From Yoonia maricola (GTDB lineage Bacteria > Pseudomonadota > Alphaproteobacteria > Rhodobacterales > Rhodobacteraceae), in NCBI RefSeq assembly GCF_002797915.1, contig NZ_PGTY01000002.1:589001-653000 (forward strand): a DNA stretch of 64,000 nt, read 5' to 3'. Below, in pieces: positions 54,065 to 63,600 of this stretch (position 1 is the first letter of the stretch; every line of letters begins with the position of its first letter). The notes beneath the pieces are model-generated. The model was given only the letters and a program-made list of their open reading frames with translations, was not told the origin of the DNA and made no database searches. A program made the position numbers and the translations under genes.

Positions 54065-54355
54065 CTACTTCGGGTCGACGATGATTGAATCGTCGTCGCC
54101 ATCATCGGACGAGTCATCACCATCACCATCACCATCACCACCACCAGCAGATGCAGCGACGGCACCCAGTAGCAGAAGGCCAACGGCAGGCAGAACCCAA
54201 CCGGGCATTGCTGCTTCAGTCACCGGTGCTGCCGGTGCTACGACTTGGGGCGCCTCTACAATTTGATTTGCAAGTCCGCCAGCGGTCAGCGGTGCTGCGT
54301 TGACCAAGATACAGATACTTGTTGCGGCCACAGTTTTGACCCAGATATTGCGCAT
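54065..54355 (-). CDS. Small exported Asp/Gly-rich protein
   Basis: 96 residues (an upstream ATG at 54367 would add four). It has a signal peptide (RNIWVKTVAATSICILVNA), a Pro/Ala spacer, a hydrophobic segment (about 50-66, 'WVLPAVGLLLLGAVAASAGG') and a C-terminal Asp/Gly-rich tail (GDGDGDGDDSSDDGDDD), coded by a short CATCAC microsatellite. It may be a membrane-bound metal- or Ca-binding anchor. I recognise no family. Confidence 0.7.
   Translation of the reverse strand: MRNIWVKTVAATSICILVNAAPLTAGGLANQIVEAPQVVAPAAPVTEAAMPGWVLPAVGLLLLGAVAASAGGGDGDGDGDDSSDDGDDDSIIVDPK
54115..54144. repeat. CATCAC microsatellite
   Basis: Four exact CATCAC units at 54115-54138 followed by CACCAC. It codes for the Gly-Asp run in the protein above, read on the minus strand. 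Copy number may vary between strains. Confidence 0.8.
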
Positions 54356-54367
54356 GATTTCTCTCAC

Positions 54368-55026
54368 TCACTATTGTCCCACGTGATGTGGAAAAAGCGG
54401 CACTCCGCTACGCAAGTCAAGAGTGGACGGTGGATTTGCACGGCTCAGCATCAGACCGCCGAGCGTTTTTGCCCGTATTCGCCGCGCCGCACCCGTGATT
54501 TTTGACAGACTGACAAAGTGGGATGGCAATGCTGTATGATCAATAAATACTATAAAATTGGATATTCGGGCGGTCTGCATTTTTTGGGCTACAAGGCAAA
54601 GCAGGCGCCATTCAAGCAGCTATTGGATTGTGGCAAAACCACCACACCCGACCGTACGCCGACATATATGCGCAATGTTTAAGATTATACGCAGCGCAAT
54701 GAGCGAACTCTCGCTCTTGTTAACCATAAATTTGTCGCATTTTAAACAAATTTGGCAAAAAGCTTCCAAAAGTTGTTGCAGAATCAACATCTTCTGTTCT
54801 TCATTCGATCCAGTCAAAAGGCGTGGGGGCGTCGAGTGATACGTTGGTACTTGTTATGTCGGTCTTTTTAAAAGCTTGCAGCTTCGCGTTTTCCGTCAGG
54901 CTGCGTACTGCATGACGTACCCCAAAATTTTTCCTAAGCCACACATCGTGAAGGTGATGCGCAACTGCACAGTGCGCGCATCATGCAGCGACATGTGCGG
55001 TTGTGATCCCAGTAAAGGATAGCACA
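54368..55026. other. Long intergenic region before the surface-protein gene
   Basis: About 660 bases, A/T-rich in the middle. No convincing gene. TTAACCAT at 54720-54727 matches a CtrA half-site (weak alone). GATGCGC (54956-54962) and GCGCATC (54976-54982) form an inverted repeat that could be an operator or a 5'-UTR hairpin just before the start of the large gene. Confidence 0.45.
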
Positions 55027-58000
55027 ATGACTTATCAGAATTACACATGGACTGCATTCTCTGAAAAGCAGATCTTGGAACAAAGCGGCTGTAACAGCTC
55101 CGTAAGTATTGGTGATGTCTTTGTGGCGCCTGAGCAGGCGGAATTTACCCTTCAGGTCACTGATAACGATGACAAGCTAAGCGGTGATTGCCGTGATGAA
55201 GCGACCGACAGCAGTCAGAAAGCTTTCGTCAACGGCCATGCCATTGACGGCAAGGATATGTACGTCGAAAAGATTTACGTACTCCGCGGATCAGACGGGA
55301 ATTATTATCACCTCGCCGAGATTGAGATCGAAGATTATAAGGCACCCGGTAACGGTGACGACTTCTTTAGCTTTGTGGGTGACGTACCGCCTGCTGGTGT
55401 CACACTCAAAGTGAAAAAGGCGCATGATGTCAGCGGAGACGGCATCCCCTATGCGGACTTCATGTCCATCCCGACAGCCGACTCCGAAAATACGGCTCCG
55501 ACCTTTGACAACCTGCCGGATAATGGCGTGGTCAGGGTCGATGAAAACACTACAGATGTGATCGACATCAACACCATCGATGCCGATGGCGACACGGTGA
55601 CCTACAGCATCGTGCCAGGTGACGACAGCGCGTCATTTGAAATTGACCCTGATACAGGCGAACTTAGCTTTGTTGCCGCACCGGATTTTGAAAAGCCCGG
55701 CGATGTTATTGGCCGCGACAACACCTATGACGTCACAATCCGCGCCGATGATGGCCAAGGTGGCGTTACCGAAAAAACACTCTGGGTCAAAGTCCGGGAT
55801 GTTGCAGATTGCGACGCCCCCAAATGCATTGTGATCGAAGCGGAAAATATGCACCTGTCAGGGTTCAAGGCCGTGCATGGTGACAAAGCGTCTGATGGCG
55901 GGCTGGTCAAGCTTGCACATGCTGGCGGCACGGGTGAAATCAGCACGACATTCGGGGGTGAAGCAGGGATCTATGACCTGTCGCTTTTCGTTCAGGATGA
56001 AAGCGACGGCCAGTCAGAAATCACGATCAAGGTGAACGGCGAAGAGGTTGCTAAGGTCACGCTGGATGCCGACACTGATGGAGGCGGCAACAATAATGGC
56101 AGGTTCTCCGAGATCACCTTGTCCGACGTGACGCTCAATCCGGGTGATGTTGTTGCGATCCAAGCAACCGGTGATGGCGGCGAATTCGTCCGCATCGACA
56201 AGATCGAACTCTGCCAGAACGGCACTGTCTGCCCGGACGGGTTCACCCTGCTGGATTTCGAAGGTTTTGATGCAGGAACAGTGGTGGATAATCAATTCGC
56301 CGGTGTGACTATCACAGCGCAGCGCGACCGCAACAATACCGATGAAAACGATGCGATGCTGTTTGACAGCGCCAACCCGACCGGCGGTGACAATGATCTG
56401 GCCTATGACAATCAGGGCAATCTGCTGATCGTTTCCGAAGACAATGACAGCTCTGATCCCGACGATGCCGTGGGCGGGGTGATCACTTTTGATTTTGATG
56501 CACCGTCCGATCTGCATGACATCAAGATTTTTGATATTGAAGAACCGGGTGGCACGATCACCCTGACCTTCGCCTCAGGCGAAGTGCGGGTCATTGATAT
56601 TCCCGCCGCAGGCGACAACAGCGAACAGACAATCGCACTGGACGCTGCGGACGTCACGCAAATGGAGATCGCACTGGTCGGCTCCGGCGCCATCGATGAT
56701 CTCTGCTGGGCGCCCGGCATCACGGATCCTGGCACGGCGACTTTGGGTGGTCGTGTGTTCATGGATGCGGATGGCAATGACGTGGATGACACGGAGATGG
56801 GCGTGGCCGATGTGACGGTGACGCTGCTGGATGCGGATGGCGAAACGGTTGCGACGACGACGACAGGTGCGGATGGGTCTTACCTGTTCGAGGATCTTGC
56901 GGCGGGCGACTATACGGTGGTCTTCCCGACAGATGTGGATGGCAAACTGCTGGTGGGTCAGGATGTGGGCGGTGATGACACTGTCGACAGCGATGCGGAC
57001 CAGACGACGGGTGCGACGGCGCCAGTGAGCGTGGGCATTGGCGATGATATCCGCGACGTGGATGCGGGTGTTGCTGATCCTGGCACGGCGACTTTGGGTG
57101 GTGTCTTCTTTGTGGATGCTGATCAGGACGATGTGGAAAGTGCGGATGACACGGCTGTGTCCGGTGCGACAGTGCAGCTTGTGCTGGCAGGTGTTGTGGT
57201 TGCGACCACGACGACGGGTGCGGATGGGTCCTACCTGTTCGAAGACCTTGATGCGGGTGAGTATAGCGTGATCTTCACCAATCCCGGCGATCAGGTTTTT
57301 GTGGCGCCCAATGCGGGGGCTGACGATACGATTGACAGCGATGCGGTGGACAATGGCGACGGGACGGCGACAACCGGCCCGATCACTGTGGCGATCGGCG
57401 ATGATATCCGCGATGTGGATGCGGGGATCACTGATCCTGACACCGGCGCGATCAGTGGTGTGCTGTTTGTGGATGAAGACGGCTCGGACACGCAAAGCGC
57501 TGGCGACACGCCGGTTGCGGGGGTGACGGTCACGCTGTTGCAAGATGGGGTGCCAGTGGCCACGACGACAACGGGTCCTGACGGCAGCTATCTGTTTGAT
57601 GAGCTGGCACCGGGGGATGACTACAGCGTGGTCTTTGATAATCCGGGCGACGAGGTCTTTGTGACGCAAGACGCCGGTGGCGACGACACGGTGGACAGCG
57701 ACGTGGATGCGACGGGCACGACCGGCGCGATCACCGTCACCGCAGGCGAGACGACACCAAACGTCGACGCCGGCATCACGGATCCTGGCACGGCGACTTT
57801 GGGTGGTCGTGTGTTCATGGATGCGGATGGCAATGACGTGGATGACACGGAGATGGGCGTGGCCGATGTGACGGTGACGCTGCTGGATGCGGATGGCGAA
57901 ACGGTTGCGACGACGACGACAGGTGCGGATGGGTCTTACCTGTTCGAGGATCTTGCGGCGGGCGACTATACGGTGGTCTTCCCGACAGATGTGGATGGCA

Positions 58001-60183
58001 AACTGCTGGTGGGTCAGGATGTGGGCGGTGATGACACTGTCGACAGCGATGCGGACCAGACGACGGGTGCGACGGCGCCAGTGAGCGTGGGCATTGGCGA
58101 TGATATCCGCGACGTGGATGCGGGTGTTGCTGATCCTGGCACGGCGACTTTGGGTGGTGTCTTCTTTGTGGATGCTGATCAGGACGATGTGGAAAGTGCG
58201 GATGACACGGCTGTGTCCGGTGCGACAGTGCAGCTTGTGCTGGCAGGTGTTGTGGTTGCGACCACGACGACGGGTGCGGATGGGTCCTACCTGTTCGAAG
58301 ACCTTGATGCGGGTGAGTATAGCGTGATCTTCACCAATCCCGGCGATCAGGTTTTTGTGGCGCCCAATGCGGGGGCTGACGATACGATTGACAGCGATGC
58401 GGTGGACAATGGCGACGGGACGGCGACAACCGGCCCGATCACTGTGGCGATCGGCGATGATATCCGCGATGTGGATGCGGGGATCACTGATCCTGACACC
58501 GGCGCGATCAGTGGTGTGCTGTTTGTGGATGAAGACGGCTCGGACACGCAAAGCGCTGGCGACACGCCGGTTGCGGGGGTGACGGTCACGCTGTTGCAAG
58601 ATGGGGTGCCAGTGGCCACGACGACAACGGGTCCTGACGGCAGCTATCTGTTTGATGAGCTGGCACCGGGGGATGACTACAGCGTGGTCTTTGATAATCC
58701 GGGCGACGAGGTCTTTGTGACGCAAGACGCCGGTGGCGACGACACGGTGGACAGCGACGTGGATGCGACGGGCACGACCGGCGCGATCACCGTCACCGCA
58801 GGCGAGACGACACCAAACGTCGACGCCGGCATCACGGATCCTGGCACGGCATCGATCGGTGACACGGTCTTTATTGACGCCAATGGGAACGGCGCGTTCG
58901 ATGATGGCGAAGAGACCCTTGCGGGTGTTGCTGTCAGCCTGCTGGATGATGCGGGTAATGAGATCGCTGCGACAACCACTGATGCGGACGGTCAGTACCT
59001 CTTTGATGATCTGGATGCCGGGACCTACAGCGTTCTCTTTGATGAGGTTGATGGGTTCGACTTCACCACGACCGACGCTGGCGGCGATGATACGGTGGAC
59101 AGCGATGCGGACCAGACGACCGGCCAGACCGGCGACATCGTGTTGGACATCGGCGAGGCTGACCTGAGCGTTGATGCAGGCTTTGTCGCTGAAAACGTGG
59201 CACCTGTAGCCGTTGATGACGCGGGCACGACCTGTGCGCTGAAGACAACCACCATCGATGTCCTTGCGAATGACACGGATGCTGATGGTGATGTCCTGAC
59301 AGTGGCGACGGTAAACGGTGTGACGCTGGCCACTGGTGAAAGCACCACGCTTGACAGCGGTGCGGTTGTTACCTTGAACGAAAGTGGCACGCTTGATTAT
59401 GACAGCACCAATGCTGTGATCGATGGCGTGGCGGCAGCTGATATGCTGGTTGGCACGACCTATGAAGATAGCTTTACCTATACCATCAGCGATGGTCAGG
59501 GTGGCACAGATGATGGCCAGGCTACGGTTACGGTCAACGGGGAGCTGAACACCGTTGACACGATCGCCGATACATTGCCGACCGAGGCTGTGGTGGTGCA
59601 AGGTGGCTTTGCTGTCGGGGCTGGCTATTCCTCAACCATTGATGGGACTGGTGACAGCCGCCTTGATGGGCTCTTTATCGAGAGCGCCTATTGCATTGAG
59701 CGACAAGAAGACTTTGTCGCGGATATCGATGTGACCATGAACCTGGCCGCTGGTACGGAAAGTGCAATTGACGCGGATGCGTTCAGCAACAACCTTGTCG
59801 AGAACCTTGATGCGATCAACTGGCTTCTGAACCAGAACTTTACCGAGCAAAGCAATGGTGACACCAGTGGGGCGACTGCGGGCCGCAACTATACCGAAGC
59901 GGAAATCCAGCATGCGATCTGGGGGCTGACCGATGGGAATTCTCAGATGAACCTCGATACGTTTATCGGCGGTCAGTACAACGGTACGCAGGAAAATGTG
60001 GATGAGCTGCTGGAGCTTGCCTTGGCAAACGGTGAGGGTTTTGAAGCAGGCGAAGGCGACTTGCTGACACTGATCCTAGATCCAACCGAGGTGCAGGTCG
60101 GCGTTGCAGAAGCTGACGACTATGACCAAGCGTTCATTGTCACCGTGTCGTTTGACGACTTCATGCAAGACAGTATCTGCTGA
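55027..60183 (+). CDS. Giant surface/secreted protein: cadherin, seven SdrD-B repeats, C-terminal thioester-like domain
   Basis: 1718 residues. ATG 55027 has AAAGGAT before it. There is no Sec signal, so type I secretion is likely. Order: unknown N-terminal domain (1-150), cadherin-like (155-255), CBM-like (268-395), beta sandwich (400-560), seven SdrD-B/Cna-B-type repeats of about 117 residues (564-1387; 'GADGSYLFEDL' type), Ig-like (1390-1510), C-terminal domain (1520-1718). The last has Tyr-Cys1556-Ile and Gln1628-His-Ala-Ile-Trp1632, the motif pair of thioester adhesin domains, plus a final Cys. A 1056-bp perfect tandem duplication makes repeats 1-3 and 4-6 identical. Probably an extracellular adhesin. 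Confidence 0.88.
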   Translation: MTYQNYTWTAFSEKQILEQSGCNSSVSIGDVFVAPEQAEFTLQVTDNDDKLSGDCRDEATDSSQKAFVNGHAIDGKDMYVEKIYVLRGSDGNYYHLAEIEIEDYKAPGNGDDFFSFVGDVPPAGVTLKVKKAHDVSGDGIPYADFMSIPTADSENTAPTFDNLPDNGVVRVDENTTDVIDINTIDADGDTVTYSIVPGDDSASFEIDPDTGELSFVAAPDFEKPGDVIGRDNTYDVTIRADDGQGGVTEKTLWVKVRDVADCDAPKCIVIEAENMHLSGFKAVHGDKASDGGLVKLAHAGGTGEISTTFGGEAGIYDLSLFVQDESDGQSEITIKVNGEEVAKVTLDADTDGGGNNNGRFSEITLSDVTLNPGDVVAIQATGDGGEFVRIDKIELCQNGTVCPDGFTLLDFEGFDAGTVVDNQFAGVTITAQRDRNNTDENDAMLFDSANPTGGDNDLAYDNQGNLLIVSEDNDSSDPDDAVGGVITFDFDAPSDLHDIKIFDIEEPGGTITLTFASGEVRVIDIPAAGDNSEQTIALDAADVTQMEIALVGSGAIDDLCWAPGITDPGTATLGGRVFMDADGNDVDDTEMGVADVTVTLLDADGETVATTTTGADGSYLFEDLAAGDYTVVFPTDVDGKLLVGQDVGGDDTVDSDADQTTGATAPVSVGIGDDIRDVDAGVADPGTATLGGVFFVDADQDDVESADDTAVSGATVQLVLAGVVVATTTTGADGSYLFEDLDAGEYSVIFTNPGDQVFVAPNAGADDTIDSDAVDNGDGTATTGPITVAIGDDIRDVDAGITDPDTGAISGVLFVDEDGSDTQSAGDTPVAGVTVTLLQDGVPVATTTTGPDGSYLFDELAPGDDYSVVFDNPGDEVFVTQDAGGDDTVDSDVDATGTTGAITVTAGETTPNVDAGITDPGTATLGGRVFMDADGNDVDDTEMGVADVTVTLLDADGETVATTTTGADGSYLFEDLAAGDYTVVFPTDVDGKLLVGQDVGGDDTVDSDADQTTGATAPVSVGIGDDIRDVDAGVADPGTATLGGVFFVDADQDDVESADDTAVSGATVQLVLAGVVVATTTTGADGSYLFEDLDAGEYSVIFTNPGDQVFVAPNAGADDTIDSDAVDNGDGTATTGPITVAIGDDIRDVDAGITDPDTGAISGVLFVDEDGSDTQSAGDTPVAGVTVTLLQDGVPVATTTTGPDGSYLFDELAPGDDYSVVFDNPGDEVFVTQDAGGDDTVDSDVDATGTTGAITVTAGETTPNVDAGITDPGTASIGDTVFIDANGNGAFDDGEETLAGVAVSLLDDAGNEIAATTTDADGQYLFDDLDAGTYSVLFDEVDGFDFTTTDAGGDDTVDSDADQTTGQTGDIVLDIGEADLSVDAGFVAENVAPVAVDDAGTTCALKTTTIDVLANDTDADGDVLTVATVNGVTLATGESTTLDSGAVVTLNESGTLDYDSTNAVIDGVAAADMLVGTTYEDSFTYTISDGQGGTDDGQATVTVNGELNTVDTIADTLPTEAVVVQGGFAVGAGYSSTIDGTGDSRLDGLFIESAYCIERQEDFVADIDVTMNLAAGTESAIDADAFSNNLVENLDAINWLLNQNFTEQSNGDTSGATAGRNYTEAEIQHAIWGLTDGNSQMNLDTFIGGQYNGTQENVDELLELALANGEGFEAGEGDLLTLILDPTEVQVGVAEADDYDQAFIVTVSFDDFMQDSIC
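56714..58850. repeat. Perfect 1056-bp tandem duplication within the surface-protein gene
   Basis: Bases 56714-57769 and 57770-58825 look identical throughout by eye, each coding for 352 residues (three SdrD-B domains), with a 25-base partial third copy at 58826-58850. The period keeps the frame. Unequal crossing-over at the 25-base CCGGCATCACGGATCCTGGC-type repeat explains it. Confidence 0.92.
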
Positions 60184-60201
60184 TCAGGCTGTAAATGCAT
60201 A

Positions 60202-60240
60202 AAACGGGCCGGGCGTTTACTGCCCGGCCCGTTTGCTTTC
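60202..60240 (+). terminator. Terminator after the surface-protein gene
   Basis: 12-bp GC stem AACGGGCCGGGC/GCCCGGCCCGTT (60203-60214 and 60222-60233) with a 7-base loop, followed by a T-rich tail (TTGCTTTC). Confidence 0.85.
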
Positions 60241-60639
60241 ATAACCCATGATACGCCGGTGTGCGTTTCACGGGTAAATTCGGTGTGGCCCTGCAGCCCG
60301 CCTCCAGGGTAGGCCGCCGCCCCTTGTACGCGTGCTATATGCAAGGCCACTCTGGGTATTGTCGAACATGTCAGTGAGTGAGTGGGAACAGGTTCGGCAA
60401 AAACCGCGCTGATTGTGGGGACGAGAGCGGCCAGCGCGGCCAGTATCTTGTGTTTTATGTGCGTGATGACCTTTTGAAGTCTTTGTCTATGCTCATCGAA
60501 CGCGACAGCCCGCGCTTTCCGTCGCTGATCTTGCGAATTTTTGCAAAAAAAAAGCAGGGTAGCTTGGGCCAAATATAAAACAGGCGTCATGCGATCACTT
60601 TTGGCTGCCGATGACCGCATGACGCTGCTCCTCGTGCGC
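60241..60639. other. Intergenic region between two converging surface-protein genes
   Basis: About 400 bases. No complete gene is supported. On the minus strand, 60458-60388 would code for a signal-peptide-like run (KHKILAALAALVPTISAVFA) but has ATA instead of a start codon and no clean frame after it, so it is probably a relic. Confidence 0.4.
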
Positions 60640-63600
60640 TTAGAATGTATAGCGCACGCTGAGCCCGGCGCTGACTGCTTCAGCGTCGTCTGACCCATAC
60701 ATATACTCCACATCGCCCGACAGGCTCAGCCCGCCAGTTTGGGCGAAGGTTGCACCGAGACCGACAAACCCGCCAAAGAACGTATCGCTGTCAGTGGCGT
60801 CAAAAGAGAACGCATCACTGGTAACAACGCCCGCCGCACCGACTTGTGTGATTTCAGCTTCAAAGGCACCTTCAGAGCTAAGCCGCCCGGCGATGCCGCC
60901 CCGCAACTCCCCATCAAACGCGCCACTGCTATAGCCCAGCGCCAGCGTGTGACGCCCGTTCAACGTCTGTGCTGTCCGGCTATCGACGCTGAGGTTTGAT
61001 CCGGTCGTGCCGGTTTCCTCATAGGCATCAAACTGCACCAGCGTATATGTCAGCGCGGCAGAGGGGCGCAGCTCGAACGCGCCAAGCTGGCGGAAGAACC
61101 CCGCGGCACTGACCCCGGCGCTGACAAAGGTGCTGTCAAAGGATGCCTCGGCTGTTTCCAGACCATCGGTGATGGTTGTATCCAGCACGATGCGGCTGCT
61201 GTCGTGGCTTTGCGTCCCGGCCAGCATGTTGAAGGTATAGTACCCGTTCTCGCGGTGTTCGGTGAAATAAGTCCCACCAAACACGCTTTCGCTATCAACG
61301 CTGGAGGCGCTCACATCCGTTGCGATCTCGCTATTGGCAAAGCCACCGACAAAGCCAAGATCGCGGCCGTAGAAGGTGCCTTCGTAGCCGGCCACAACAC
61401 CGGTATGGTCGGCTGTATAGGCCAAGGCAGTGCCGCTTTCGCCATAGGTTTGCTGACCACCAAAGGCGGAGGCCCAGACACCAGACTGACCTGCATTTCT
61501 GGCAATCATCTCGCGGGTGCTGTCGGCGACTGTACCCGTGGCTTCGTTCAGGGCAGAGGGGGCAGTCATCTCGATGCGCATCACATCGGTTTGGTCGTCG
61601 CCAAAAGTAACGAACTGAGCGTCATAGGCATCATCGATGTCGAACTCTTCGACACCAAAGGTCGATACACGCCAAGAGATGTCTTCAGGCAGAACACCGC
61701 GTTCCAGCGCGAATGTATCGCCAACGCCGCCAGCTAGATCGAAGATGCCGACAAACTGTGCCCCTTCGGCCATTGTGACAAACTGCGCGCCATCGCCACC
61801 ACGCACAACCGCGGCAAGGCCATCACCGGCCGTCAGCATCACGCCCGTGTTCACAAGGGTAGTGCCTTCTTTGTCCAACGCCGCCGCGTCTGACCCGGTG
61901 CCGGACACGATCACATTGCCGATGTTGGACAACAGACCACCACCGGCCAAAGCGATACCATCGGCGTTTTCGCCTGTGGTCATGACGGCGTTGGTATTGG
62001 TGACGTTGCTGCCAGCACCAGATGCGTCGATACCAGTGGCCCCTTCGCCAGCTGTCGCAACCATGCCCGCATTGGCGATGTCGCTGGCTGCGCCTGTCGA
62101 AATGATGCCTGCGGCAACCTCACCCTCTGTCGTGATGATACCGTTGTTGTCGACATCAGAGTTGGCACCACCAGCGCGAATACCGTTTCCGCCAAATTCT
62201 TGCGTCATGACGGTCGCCTCATTGACGGCAACTGAATCCTCGCCAGTGATAAAGATGCCTTGCGCATCCTGTCCGGTGGTTGCAAGCAAAGCGTTATTCG
62301 TCACCAGAGCTGCGTCGCCAAAGGCGGTGATTGCTGCACCTGAGTCACCTTCGGTTGAGACCGATTGGTTGTTGGTGATGATGGCGTTTGCTCCGAATGA
62401 GAAGATACCGCTCGCCTCTGAACCGTTCGTTTCGATGGCAGCGTTGTTTATGATCTGAACGTCGTCGCCAAACGAGTCGATCCCGTTGCTGGCACTGCCG
62501 TTGACGTTGATGGACTGATTGTTGACAATTTCGTTGGCTGTTCCATCAGCGGATATCCCGTGGGAAAATGCGCCGTTTGTCGTGATTGCGGCCTCATTCA
62601 TGATCATGCCCTGGTTCCCCGTCAGGGCAATACCGCGGGAATTATCTTCCTCGGTTGTAATGCCAATGCCTTCAAGAAATGCGGCATCCTCTTCGCCTAC
62701 GTCAAACCCATTCAAAATCAGGGCATTGTCGCCGGTCACATTGATCCCGTCGCTGTCAGTACCTTCTGTGCTGATCACACCAGCGTTGACGGCAAGTGCA
62801 CTGGCCCCGTCAACCACGATCCCGTCGGCATCCGCTCCGGATGTCGCAATCTCGGCGCTATTGAATGCCCCGGCAATGATCTCATCACCCAACGTCTCTT
62901 CCAAGTCGGTGCCATCCCCAAAGTCGATGATACCTTCAAAGCTTGTGGTGACAGAAATACCCTTAGCGCCGTCGCCAGTTGTGGTGATGTTACCGCTATT
63001 CGAAAGAACACCCACAGCCGCATCAATAACGATACCAGATGCATCAGTACCCACTGTATCAACGGTCGCTTCGTTGGAAATAACTATGGTACCGCCTGCG
63101 GCCAGGATGCCTTCTGCACCAGCACCCTGCGTGCTGATGCTGCCGTCGTTTGAGATGAAGCCACCGTTAAACTCAACGTCATTAAAGTCATCGAAATTAA
63201 AAGGTGCATCAGCGCCCTCACCGGCGTTCATGACGATGCCTTCTGCATCGGCCCCGGTTGTTGTAATCGCGCCGTCGTTGGAAATGTCACTGCCAACGCC
63301 GGATACATTGATGCCATCCGCGTCGATACCGCCCGTCGTGACGGACCCATCGTTGTTCACGAAGCCGTTATCACCGTCGACGACAATACCGCGCGATCCG
63401 TCGCCTTGGGTGTTGATTGTGCCATTATCATCATTGATGACCTCGGCGTCGTTGCCTGTGACACTGATCCCGTCGCTGTCTGCACCGGTGGTTTGCACGC
63501 CGCTGATGTTGTCGATCACAGCATTGTCGCCGTTCACGTTGATCGCATCAGAACCGATACCGGCCGTCGTAATAGCGCCCGCGTTATCGACAGCAGCGTC

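Noticed and set aside
54558..54839. 93-codon plus-strand frame in the long intergenic region
   Set aside because: No ribosome-binding site, odd Cys/Trp-rich composition, no neighbour relation.
56714..58850. Regular repeats considered as a CRISPR array or mobile element
   Set aside because: The repeats are coding, 1056 bp long, in frame and without spacers or terminal inverted repeats.
56575..59601. 1008-codon open frame on the minus strand
   Set aside because: It is antisense to the SdrD-B repeat gene. GC-rich, Asp/Gly/Thr-biased codons leave the opposite strand open; the frame repeats with the same 1056-bp period and has no ribosome-binding site or domain.
60120..60713. 197-codon minus-strand frame between the surface-protein genes
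   Set aside because: It runs through a terminator and the antisense end of the large gene; only a short signal-like part is notable and it lacks a start.
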